From NCBI GenBank assembly GCA_016928395.1, contig JAFGKV010000052.1:1-8122 (forward strand): DNA of 8,122 nucleotides, given 5' to 3'. The notes below the pieces were generated by a model. That model was given only the letters and a program-made list of their open reading frames with translations. It had not been told where the DNA came from and did not search any database. Source of the DNA: Candidatus Fermentibacterota bacterium (GTDB lineage: Bacteria; JAFGKV01). The translations under genes were made by a program, and so were the position numbers. Numbering within the stretch: position 1 is the stretch's first letter; each line of letters opens with the position of its first letter. Positions 1-4,990 of this stretch are shown here, piece by piece.

Positions 1-95
1 CCTGCCGCGATTGCTGTCCCATGGGTATGAGTGCGGTGCCCACCCGTGGGCGCTTTGCATCTTCTCGGGTCACAGGGTGCCGCACAGGCTTTGCC

Positions 96-101
96 AGGAG
101 G
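96..101 (+). promoter_or_regulatory. Ribosome binding site that fixes the start at 107
   Basis: AGGAGG lies five bases before the ATG at 107. This choice removes the 32 in-frame residues that would precede the signal peptide if the TTG at 11 were used. Confidence 0.8.
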
Positions 102-106
102 GCACG

Positions 107-1831
107 ATGCAACAACCATTGGCCGGACTTGTGTCTCTCATAGCAGTCCTTCTCGTCCCCAGTGTCGGCATTGCCCAAGGCCACGGCGACATGTTCGGCA
201 TTTGCGTGGAGTCGCATGAGCAGGGGTGGCCTCAGGTGTGCTACAATCCCCTGGCGGACGAGTACCTCGCCGTGTGGGAGGACTATCGCGGCGCCGGCAG
301 CGATATCTACGGGCAGTTCATAGACGGTGACGGATCGCTCCGCGGAGAAGACATCCCGATTTGCGCATCCGCCGGCCATCAGTATTGGCCTCGGTTGGAC
401 TTTGATCCCTCCACGGCCCGCTATCTCATCGTATTCGAAGACTGGCGCAATGCTCCTGACGGCGATATCCGTGGCGTCTTTCTCAATGCCGACGGGTCGT
501 TCTTCGACACGCCCACCTCGGAGGGAGACCATACCTTCGGCATCTGCACCAATGCCTCGGCAATCTATACCTGTGCGGTAGCCTTCAACCCGGAGAGCCA
601 CCGCTATCTTGTGGTCTGGGGCGACTTCAGAAATGATCCCACGGGCCAGAGTTTCACCGGTGCGGATGTCTTCGGGCAGATGGTCGGCGCCGATGGCACT
701 CTCATGTCGCCCGCGGATCCTGCCGTCAATTTCCCCGTTGCCAATCATCCCGACATCCTCGAGAGCGTGGCTGATGTGACGTTCTGCATGGGCACCATGG
801 AGTGGCTCGTCGCATATGGAACGGCTGCCGGATGCGTCATGGCCCAGCGCGTCAGCGCAACCGGGGCTCTGATCGATAGGGATGGAGCAGTGACTACCGT
901 TCCTGCGCCGCTGGTCGTGTCCGCTCAGTTCCAGAACGGTCCCGACTGCTTCCAGGCCCGCGTCAAGGCCAACTGCCAGGGATTGGCATGCATCCCCGAC
1001 TGGCATGAATGCGAGGTGGTCTGGAAAGGCCTGGCTGAGGGGTTCACCGACAACGATGTCTGGGGCCAACGGATCGGTTTTGTGAATGAGGCAGGTGCCT
1101 GGGTGGCGAAGTACGTCGCGGCAGACGGCACCGTCACCGAGAACGTCTCCAATCATGCCATCAGCATCCAGGCAGACTGGGTCGGCCCGGCGGACATCGA
1201 TTTCAGCGTGCAGGATAATGAGTTCCTGGTGGCCTGGGGCGATCCCCGAACCCAAGGGCTTGCGGGGCAGGACCTGTACTACCAGCGCCTCTGGGTTGAT
1301 GTGTCCCAGGGAGGACAGATGGTCTGGCTTGATGATGATCGCGTGAACACGGTGGAGGAGACCGAGAACATCCCCGTGTTCACGACCCCCGCCTATGAGG
1401 GCAGCCTGCTGGGCATAGCCCACAGCACCGCACGAAATGAGTTCCTTGTGGCATTCACCTATGTGCCGGAAGGCGCTCAAACCGGCGACATCATGGGGGT
1501 CATTGCGAGCGGTTCGCCGCCAGTGGCAGCGGATGACAAACCCGTGGTCGCCGAGCGGATCTGGCTAGAACCGTTTCGCCCGAACCCCTTTGACCACACG
1601 ACCGCTGTTCGCTTCGCCATCCCCCGCGAGGGCAGAGTGACCGTCACGGTCTCCGATCTGGTGGGCCATGCTGTAGCCACCCTTTCCGACGGCGTCCGCC
1701 CGGCGGGAGCCCACACGGTCTCCTGGGACGGAACGAATGGCGCCGGCGTGCCGGTGGGCGCGGGCGTGTACGTCTGCTCAGTGCGGTGTGACGACCGCGT
1801 GGAGACGAGGCGGGTAGCGCTGATCAGGTAG
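107..1831 (+). CDS. Secreted seven-repeat (propeller-like) protein with C-terminal FlgD-Ig/type IX-type sorting domain
   Basis: A 574-residue exported protein of unknown specific role. Residues 1-24 form a signal peptide (hydrophobic core LVSLIAVLLVPSV, likely cleavage near GIAQ). Residues about 40-468 hold seven diverged repeats of roughly 50-75 residues. Each has a hydrophobic strand such as EYLAVWEDYR (52), RYLIVFEDWR (105), RYLVVWGDFR (166), EWLVAYGTAA (232), CEVVWKGLAE (302), EFLVAWGDPR (372) or EFLVAFTYVP (445). Each strand is followed by a DIYGQ-like strand (66, 120, 187, 244, 317, 389, 461). Seven units of this size suggest a beta-propeller, which is inference. Residues 485-574 match FlgD-type Ig and C-terminal sorting domains: PNPF at 492, SWDGTNGAG near 539 and GVYVCSVR at 553. 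Such tails direct outer-membrane export and surface attachment in bacteria with type IX secretion. The ATG at 107 is preferred over the TTG at 11 because an AGGAGG precedes it and the signal peptide then starts correctly. No enzyme motif was recognised. Confidence 0.87.
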   Translation: MQQPLAGLVSLIAVLLVPSVGIAQGHGDMFGICVESHEQGWPQVCYNPLADEYLAVWEDYRGAGSDIYGQFIDGDGSLRGEDIPICASAGHQYWPRLDFDPSTARYLIVFEDWRNAPDGDIRGVFLNADGSFFDTPTSEGDHTFGICTNASAIYTCAVAFNPESHRYLVVWGDFRNDPTGQSFTGADVFGQMVGADGTLMSPADPAVNFPVANHPDILESVADVTFCMGTMEWLVAYGTAAGCVMAQRVSATGALIDRDGAVTTVPAPLVVSAQFQNGPDCFQARVKANCQGLACIPDWHECEVVWKGLAEGFTDNDVWGQRIGFVNEAGAWVAKYVAADGTVTENVSNHAISIQADWVGPADIDFSVQDNEFLVAWGDPRTQGLAGQDLYYQRLWVDVSQGGQMVWLDDDRVNTVEETENIPVFTTPAYEGSLLGIAHSTARNEFLVAFTYVPEGAQTGDIMGVIASGSPPVAADDKPVVAERIWLEPFRPNPFDHTTAVRFAIPREGRVTVTVSDLVGHAVATLSDGVRPAGAHTVSWDGTNGAGVPVGAGVYVCSVRCDDRVETRRVALIR

Positions 1832-1841
1832 TCTGTCTCGG

Positions 1842-1865
1842 CGGGTTCGCTGCAGTTTGAGCCCG
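1842..1865 (+). terminator. Weak terminator-like hairpin after the secreted-protein gene
   Basis: CGGGTTC (1842-1848) pairs with GAGCCCG (1859-1865), with one G-U pair and a 10-base loop, starting 10 bases after the stop codon. There is no T-run after it, so intrinsic termination is doubtful. Confidence 0.25.
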
Positions 1866-1995
1866 GGCGATGGGTGCTCGCCTATATCGCCGCCTCACGT
1901 GCCCTGCGGCATTGCCCGGCATCGTCGCAGTTCATACCGCTCCCCTTCGCGCCTGACGGCGCTCCTACACCGTGCGGGCACCACTCCGTTGTCTT

Positions 1996-2023
1996 GTAGG
2001 GGCGACCGCCCCTGGTCGCCCGC
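1996..2023. repeat. Intergenic hairpin repeat, module G copy 1
   Basis: GTAGGGGCGACC, a 6-base loop, then GGTCGCCCGC. The arms GGGCGACC (2000-2007) and GGTCGCCC (2014-2021) form a perfect 8 bp stem. A related copy in the same orientation lies at 4056-4084. It resembles short palindromic intergenic elements that occur in many copies in bacterial genomes. Confidence 0.65.
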
Positions 2024-2044
2024 TGGGGGCGGGGTTCGGGCCAG

Positions 2045-2080
2045 TATCGTTATCGTTGTCGCAATCGCGATCGGGGACGA
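2045..2080. repeat. Degenerate hexamer tandem repeat
   Basis: Consecutive six-base units TATCGT, TATCGT, TGTCGC, AATCGC, GATCGG and GGACGA, drifting away from an NATCGN consensus. It is non-coding as far as can be seen. Confidence 0.5.
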
Positions 2081-2097
2081 CGAGCTGGGGCAGTTGA

Positions 2098-2115
2098 GTA
2101 CGTGTACGTGTACGA
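2098..2115. repeat. GTACGT hexamer tandem repeat (three units)
   Basis: GTACGT, GTACGT and GTACGA in a row. It lies shortly after the NATCGN hexamers and shares their six-base period. Confidence 0.55.
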
Positions 2116-2196
2116 GCTTTGCATGTACCCCCAAACAAGTCGCGGCGCCGGCCGACCTGGACGATGGATGGTGTGACGTCCACCCCTCTCCCCGTC

Positions 2197-2225
2197 ATTG
2201 CCCGACTCGATCGGGCAATCCAGGC
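2197..2225. repeat. Intergenic hairpin repeat, module N copy 1
   Basis: ATTGCCCGA (2197-2205) and TCGGGCAAT (2211-2219) form a perfect 9 bp stem over a 5-base loop, followed by CCAGGC. The 14 bases CGGGCAATCCAGGC (2212-2225) recur exactly at 4097-4110. Confidence 0.65.
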
Positions 2226-2237
2226 CGGAGCAGTCTT

Positions 2238-2268
2238 GTTGGGTTACGCATTCGCGAACCCAACCTAC
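2238..2268 (-). repeat. Intergenic hairpin repeat, module T copy 1
   Basis: GTTGGGTT (2238-2245) and AACCCAAC (2257-2264) form an 8 bp stem, extended by CGC/GCG past a single bulged A and capped by an ATTC loop. The reverse complement matches 4021-4051 at its first 10 and last 11 bases, so the two copies are in opposite orientation. GTAGGTTGGGTT...AACCCAAC elements are, from general knowledge, widespread short bacterial intergenic repeats, some of them associated with REP-type transposases. Confidence 0.7.
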
Positions 2269-2303
2269 GTGTCTGAATACTGAGCCTCTTGTGAAACCCG
2301 CGC

Positions 2304-2323
2304 GGACGACACGAAGGTCGTCC
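2304..2323. repeat. Short inverted repeat GGACGAC/GTCGTCC
   Basis: A perfect 7 bp stem (2304-2310 with 2317-2323) over a 6-base loop. It has the same flavour as module G but is not a clear copy. Confidence 0.45.
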
Positions 2324-2366
2324 CTCCATTCTTAGCACAAGGCTTGTTCCGTCTATGCTCTGGAGG

Positions 2367-2392
2367 GTTGGGCTATGGCCCGACCGCCCAAC
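2367..2392. repeat. Short inverted repeat GTTGGGC/GCCCAAC
   Basis: A perfect 7 bp stem (2367-2373 with 2386-2392) over a 12-base loop. The arms resemble those of module T. Confidence 0.4.
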
Positions 2393-2429
2393 AGACTGGG
2401 TTTCGCAAGAACCTCCACTGACTACCTAT

Positions 2430-2471
2430 GACTGCCGACTACCGACTGCCGACTGCCGACTGCCGACTGCT
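2430..2471. repeat. Heptanucleotide tandem array, GACTGCC x6
   Basis: Six consecutive seven-base units: GACTGCC, GACTACC, three more GACTGCC, and GACTGCT. Heptamer short tandem repeats of this kind are known from filamentous cyanobacteria (STRR elements) and occur in other genomes. Low divergence between units suggests recent copy-number change by slippage. Confidence 0.8.
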
Positions 2472-2490
2472 CATAGGGCGCCCCAATGCA

Positions 2491-2524
2491 CAAGGGCGCG
2501 GGCCTGACTAAGCCCACGCCCTTG
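2491..2524 (-). terminator. Terminator-like hairpin after the porin gene
   Basis: CAAGGGCG (2491-2498) pairs with CGCCCTTG (2517-2524). After one mismatch, GGGC (2500-2503) pairs with GCCC (2512-2515), giving 12 bp over an 8-base loop. It lies about 21 bases past the porin stop codon. The T-run is missing on both strands, so it may act with Rho or as an mRNA 3' end. Confidence 0.5.
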
Positions 2525-2545
2525 ATTCGCGACAGAGCTACCGCG

Positions 2546-3598
2546 CTACCAGAGGAAAACCTGCTGGAGCACCAGGTGGGTAAGGCTGTCCATGTTCTCA
2601 TTCTCGTAGGACACGAGCTGCGCCTCGACCTGGGTCCTGAGGGTCTTCGACCAGAAGTAAGTAAGACCGGGGGTCATCACGGTGGAGCCGTCATCATCTG
2701 TGTCGGTATTGGGGTCCCACACTGAATACCCGAAGTGCACGCCGAACTCCGGTGCCAGCTTGAACAGCGCCTTGGCGGTATAGTACTGGAACTTGTCAAA
2801 GTCCCAGTCCTCGAATGCGTCAGTCGGATTCTGAACGGCGGCGGTGTTGTCCCCCGTCCCGAACTCGACGAGCGCCTGGAGGTTCCTGTTACCGATATCG
2901 CGATTCAGGCCGAGATCGAACCCGAAGGCCATGCCGGAGTTGACCTCGGCATCTTCGCTGTGCGGGCTCGCACTCGCCGGGTCAATGAGTCCGACCATCA
3001 TCGCGTTTGCGCCGACCTCGAGGCACGGAGTCAAGTTGACAACCGCGCGGGCACCGAAGTCGAGCTTGGGATCCTGGTCGGGCACGTCTTTGTCAACCGG
3101 CGAACCCGAGTATGCGCCAGCGGTGAACCTGAGCCGGGGATGCGCCAGCATCAGCTCGAGGCCATAGTTGTAGTCGGAATAGCCCAAAGTCTTCAGGTTG
3201 GAGGACGCCGGGCTGCGATCCACGGTCAGCAGCTTGCCGGTGGGGTGCAGCACCTCGCGGCTGAAGGCTTTCTTCACGTGGCCGAACCGCAGCGACAGGG
3301 CATCGCTGAACCTGGGAATCACAAAGGCATTCTGAAGGACGATGTCCCCCGTCTGGCTCATGTCAGCCTCGACGCTCCAGGCCACCTTCTTCACGATGGC
3401 GCCGGCATCCACCTCACCGCTGAAGGTGAAGCGGTTGAAGGCCATCCCGAAACCGATGTTGGACGAGTTGCCCTCGCCCTTGTCGATGACGCGAAGGTTC
3501 GGCGCCAGGTAGCCGCTGAACTTCGAGCCCTGAGCCTCGCCCGTCGAGGCAAGGCCCGCGACACACAGAACCAGTACTGCCAGAAGGATGTGCTTCAA
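2546..3598 (-). CDS. Outer-membrane porin, phosphate-selective porin O/P-like
   Basis: A 350-residue outer-membrane beta-barrel protein, predicted to be a diffusion channel for small, probably anionic, solutes. A signal peptide covers residues 1-23 (core ILLAVLVLCVAGL, cleavage near GEAQ). The rest alternates polar and hydrophobic residues in barrel-like strands separated by Asp/Asn-rich loops, for example NTDTDDDGS at 297. The segment NAFVIPRFSDALSLRFGHVKKAFSRE (90-115, in two parts: NAFVIPRFSDALSLRF and GHVKKAFSRE) matches the conserved core of porin O/P proteins, where a strand, a GQ/GH-x-K and a PFSRE-like motif occur. The chain ends in QQVFLW, an aromatic C-terminal residue of the kind used as a barrel-assembly signal. 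The start is TTG: an in-frame stop lies upstream with no ATG between, and GGAG sits 8 bases before the TTG. The gene is monocistronic, with repeat-rich DNA on both sides. The substrate cannot be read from sequence. Confidence 0.85.
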   Translation of the reverse strand: MKHILLAVLVLCVAGLASTGEAQGSKFSGYLAPNLRVIDKGEGNSSNIGFGMAFNRFTFSGEVDAGAIVKKVAWSVEADMSQTGDIVLQNAFVIPRFSDALSLRFGHVKKAFSREVLHPTGKLLTVDRSPASSNLKTLGYSDYNYGLELMLAHPRLRFTAGAYSGSPVDKDVPDQDPKLDFGARAVVNLTPCLEVGANAMMVGLIDPASASPHSEDAEVNSGMAFGFDLGLNRDIGNRNLQALVEFGTGDNTAAVQNPTDAFEDWDFDKFQYYTAKALFKLAPEFGVHFGYSVWDPNTDTDDDGSTVMTPGLTYFWSKTLRTQVEAQLVSYENENMDSLTHLVLQQVFLW

Positions 3599-3606
3599 TG
3601 CATACG

Positions 3607-3613
3607 CTCCTCT
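3607..3613 (-). promoter_or_regulatory. Porin ribosome binding site supporting a TTG start
   Basis: AGAGGAG on the minus strand, with GGAG ending 8 bases before TTG (3598-3596). An ATG lies between them (3603-3601) but is out of frame and reads only ATG CAT TGA, its stop overlapping the TTG. Confidence 0.65.
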
Positions 3614-3624
3614 GGTTGAACCCT

Positions 3625-3670
3625 GTGATCACCGGGAGCCGACATCTCATAGGCTCTCCGGGCTGATCAC
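3625..3670 (-). promoter_or_regulatory. Imperfect inverted repeat in the porin leader
   Basis: GTGATCACCGGGAGCC (3625-3640) pairs along all 16 bases with GGCTCTCCGGGCTGATCAC (3652-3670), the latter carrying three bulged bases, over an 11-base loop. It lies about 11 bases upstream of the porin ribosome binding site on the minus strand, so it would be in the 5' untranslated region of the mRNA if the promoter lies further upstream. Such a structure could control translation or stability, which is inference. Confidence 0.55.
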
Positions 3671-3682
3671 GCCATGCAACAT

Positions 3683-3724
3683 GATCGGGTCTCCGTGCCG
3701 GCACCACGGTACGGAGACCCGATC
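3683..3724. repeat. Strong 18 bp hairpin upstream of the porin
   Basis: GATCGGGTCTCCGT (3683-3696) is a perfect inverted repeat of ACGGAGACCCGATC (3711-3724). GCCG/CGGT extends the stem by 4 bp with one G-U pair, leaving a GCACCA loop (3701-3706). There is no T-run on either side, so it is not a standard terminator. It is the most stable hairpin in the window by inspection. Confidence 0.75.
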
Positions 3725-3735
3725 GAACCGCACGC

Positions 3736-3764
3736 AAACTTGCGACCCGGGCCGCGCCCGTCAA
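3736..3764 (-). promoter_or_regulatory. Possible but weak porin promoter
   Basis: On the minus strand, TTGACG (3764-3759) is a fair -35 box. Seventeen bases later comes AAGTTT (3741-3736), a poor -10 box. If real, transcription would begin just before the 18 bp hairpin, placing it at the extreme 5' end of the porin mRNA. Confidence 0.2.
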
Positions 3765-3826
3765 GCATGAGCGGGGGATCGGTTCGCTTCGGTCTCTTCA
3801 GAATGAGGAGTGAAGAGATGGGCAGT

Positions 3827-3882
3827 AGTCAGGAGTCAGAATCCAGAATTCAGCACCCGAGTTCAGGGTTGGGGGTTCAGCC
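3827..3882. repeat. Degenerate heptamer array (TCAG core)
   Basis: Seven-base units AGTCAGG, AGTCAGA, ATCCAGA, ATTCAGC and ACCCGAG, then TTCAGGG, TTGGGGG and TTCAGCC after a one-base phase shift. It is more diverged than the array at 2430-2471. Confidence 0.6.
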
Positions 3883-3899
3883 CGGACAGCCCACCCGCT

Positions 3900-3921
3900 C
3901 CTCCCTTTCGCAAAAGGGAGG
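3900..3921. repeat. Perfect 9 bp hairpin CCTCCCTTT/AAAGGGAGG
   Basis: The arms at 3900-3908 and 3913-3921 are exact reverse complements over a CGCA loop. The following TTGGGAGGGATT resembles a common intergenic repeat type. It could also act as a hairpin in RNA, but no gene ends next to it. Confidence 0.65.
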
Positions 3922-3975
3922 TTGGGAGGGATTGGGAACGGAGGAATCATGAGGATGGATGGACAAATGGATGAG

Positions 3976-4010
3976 ACTTCTGAATCCAGACTTCAGGATT
4001 CTGAATACTC
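3976..4010. repeat. Degenerate heptamer array (TCWG core)
   Basis: Five units: ACTTCTG, AATCCAG, ACTTCAG, GATTCTG and AATACTC. The period is seven bases and the core resembles that of the array at 3827-3882. Confidence 0.55.
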
Positions 4011-4020
4011 TGCAGTTCAT

Positions 4021-4051
4021 GTAGGTTGGGGTTAGCGACGCGTAACCCAAC
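4021..4051 (+). repeat. Intergenic hairpin repeat, module T copy 2
   Basis: It begins GTAGGTTGGG and ends CGTAACCCAAC, with a hairpin-forming middle. It is the inverted counterpart of 2238-2268: both are 31 bases long, with matching ends and a diverged loop region. Confidence 0.7.
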
Positions 4052-4055
4052 ACCC

Positions 4056-4084
4056 GTGGGGACGACCACCCGCTGGTCGCCCGC
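4056..4084. repeat. Intergenic hairpin repeat, module G copy 2
   Basis: GTGGGGACGACC, a 7-base loop, then GGTCGCCCGC. The CGACC/GGTCG core pairs exactly and an A/C mismatch interrupts the outer stem. It has the same orientation as 1996-2023 and shares the 10-base right arm exactly. Confidence 0.6.
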
Positions 4085-4095
4085 CGCCGGCGTGT

Positions 4096-4130
4096 CCGGG
4101 CAATCCAGGCTGAGTCTCTGGATCACCCGG
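4096..4130. repeat. Intergenic hairpin repeat, module N copy 2
   Basis: CCGGG and ATCCAG on the left (4096-4108) pair with CTGGAT and CCCGG on the right (4118-4130), separated by an unpaired CA/CA. The 14-base match to 2212-2225 lies at 4097-4110. Confidence 0.6.
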
Positions 4131-4144
4131 CGAAAACGGGTGAT
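4122..4144. repeat. 8 bp inverted repeat overlapping module N
   Basis: ATCACCCG (4122-4129) and CGGGTGAT (4137-4144) are exact reverse complements over a GCGAAAA loop. The left arm is also the right arm of the 4096-4130 hairpin, so the two structures exclude each other. Confidence 0.5.
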
Positions 4145-4154
4145 AGCGCTCGCA

Positions 4155-4194
4155 CCATATTCCATGAGTAGAATATTCTATGCATGGAATATGG
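4155..4194. repeat. 40 bp near-perfect AT-rich palindrome after the methyltransferase gene
   Basis: CCATATTCCATG (4155-4166) is the exact reverse complement of CATGGAATATGG (4183-4194). Between them lies the perfect palindrome TAGAATATTCTA (4169-4180). All parts share one centre between 4174 and 4175, with only an A/G mismatch and a G/T pair breaking symmetry. It starts 10 bases past the methyltransferase stop codon, so it may be the operon's 3' hairpin. No T-run follows, and a protein-binding site is equally possible. Confidence 0.7.
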
Positions 4195-4204
4195 GATCCT
4201 TCAA

Positions 4205-4975
4205 TCATCTCATCCCCTGCCTTGGCTTCTCCGCCACCACCAGCATCTCGAAGTCGTCATGGGTGAGTGCATTGTCCCGGCTGAACCCCCCCGTCGGGCA
4301 GCCGAACAGCGCAACCCGTGCGAAGCCGAGGCTCGTCAAGAGCCAGGTCATCTCGCAGGGCGCATAGTATCGCTCATTGCAGACGAGCGTCTTCACGACC
4401 CCGTCATCGTCAGTGACCTCGAAGGTCGAGCCGTCGCGGAAGGTGTGCAGATCGAAATGATGGTCATGGGTCCTGCCGGTCTCGCTCTGATCGTTGATGA
4501 AGTCTTTCACTGAATGAAAAAGAGGAAACAGGGCATTGAGGGTCGTGAGGATGAGTTTCCCGGGCTCTCGCAGGGCAGCGGCCGCATTGGCCAAAATGGC
4601 GAAGTTCTCCTCATCGGTCTCCATGAGCGGAAACGCCCCCTCGCAGAGCATGATCACCAGGTCGAACTCCTCACGACACGTGAGACGGCGGGCGTCGCCC
4701 TGCCGGAATTGAACCGACACCCCGGCGTCGACGGCCTTTTCGCGAGCCCTCGCCAGTTGGGTTTCCGACAAGTCGATACCGGTCACCTCATAGCCGCGCC
4801 TTGCCAGCTCGATGGCGTGGCGACCAGTGCCGCAGCCGATATCCAGGATGCGGATTCCCTTGTTGTGTTCGATCTCGGCCTCGATGAAGTCGACCTCGAC
4901 GCCGGTGCCCTGGGTATAGGGCTCCGTATCGTAGGTTCGCGCATAGTTCGTGAACAACTCCTCATACCATCGCAT
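4205..4975 (-). CDS. Class I SAM-dependent methyltransferase
   Basis: A 256-residue cytoplasmic methyltransferase that would transfer a methyl group from S-adenosylmethionine to an unidentified acceptor. The Rossmann-type core is clear. Motif I is ILDIGCGTGR (43-52), the acidic strand-2 end VTGIDLS (64-70) has D68 to bind the ribose hydroxyls, GDARRL (93-98) has D94 near the adenine, and motif IV is FDLVIML (104-110). The C-terminal half (about 145-235) varies between families and likely binds the substrate, and VVAEKP (246-251) ends the core sheet. The start is firm: GGGAGGAG lies 7 bases before the ATG, in the 15-base gap after the PAP2 gene, so the two are cotranscribed. No DNA- or RNA-recognition domain is visible, so a small molecule or lipid is the more likely acceptor (inference). 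Confidence 0.87.
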   Translation of the reverse strand: MRWYEELFTNYARTYDTEPYTQGTGVEVDFIEAEIEHNKGIRILDIGCGTGRHAIELARRGYEVTGIDLSETQLARAREKAVDAGVSVQFRQGDARRLTCREEFDLVIMLCEGAFPLMETDEENFAILANAAAALREPGKLILTTLNALFPLFHSVKDFINDQSETGRTHDHHFDLHTFRDGSTFEVTDDDGVVKTLVCNERYYAPCEMTWLLTSLGFARVALFGCPTGGFSRDNALTHDDFEMLVVAEKPRQGMR

Positions 4976-4982
4976 AGATCAG

Positions 4983-4990
4983 CTCCTCCC
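4983..4990 (-). promoter_or_regulatory. Strong ribosome binding site of the methyltransferase gene
   Basis: GGGAGGAG on the minus strand lies 7 bases before the ATG at 4975 and directly follows the PAP2 stop codon (4993-4991). Confidence 0.8.

Larger units (their letters stand above)
1832..2545. other. Gene-free island of short hairpin and tandem repeats
   Basis: No convincing gene lies between the convergent secreted-protein gene and the porin gene. The stretch is a mosaic of short structured elements: a GGGCGACC hairpin (1996-2023), degenerate hexamers (2045-2080 and 2098-2115), an ATTGCCCGA hairpin (2197-2225), a GTTGGGTT hairpin (2238-2268), two further 7 bp inverted repeats (2304-2323 and 2367-2392), a heptamer array (2430-2471) and the porin's terminator-like hairpin (2491-2524). 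Three of these modules recur in the island at 3599-4204. The open frames that cross it read straight through the palindromes and show no domain. Confidence 0.75.
3599..4204. other. Second gene-free, repeat-rich island upstream of the porin
   Basis: No gene is supported here. From the porin side it holds a leader inverted repeat (3625-3670), an 18 bp hairpin (3683-3724), a plain stretch (3725-3826), a heptamer array (3827-3882), a CCTCCCTTT hairpin (3900-3921), a second heptamer array (3976-4010), hairpin modules T, G and N (4021-4130), a further inverted repeat (4122-4144) and a 40 bp palindrome (4155-4194). Open frames across it cover only repeats. Confidence 0.75.

Noticed and set aside
38-51. 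GCCCAC/GTGGGC hairpin as a terminator of an upstream gene
   Set aside because: The loop is only two bases, there is no T-run, and no upstream gene end is visible in the window.
2098-2115. Possible start of a CRISPR array or a coding repeat
   Set aside because: The repeats are contiguous six-base units with no spacers, no cas genes are nearby, and no frame is supported.
1857-2276. 139-residue open frame in the first island
   Set aside because: It runs through hairpin and hexamer repeats, has no recognisable fold, and its composition follows the repeats.
2735-3619. 294-residue open frame antisense to the porin
   Set aside because: It mirrors the porin codons, has no domain or ribosome binding site, and the opposite strand has a signal peptide, a porin core and an aromatic C-terminal residue.
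2238-4051. Composite transposon carrying the porin
   Set aside because: There is no transposase, no target-site duplication and only 31-base diverged arms, so it is kept only as a speculative finding and not as a mobile element.
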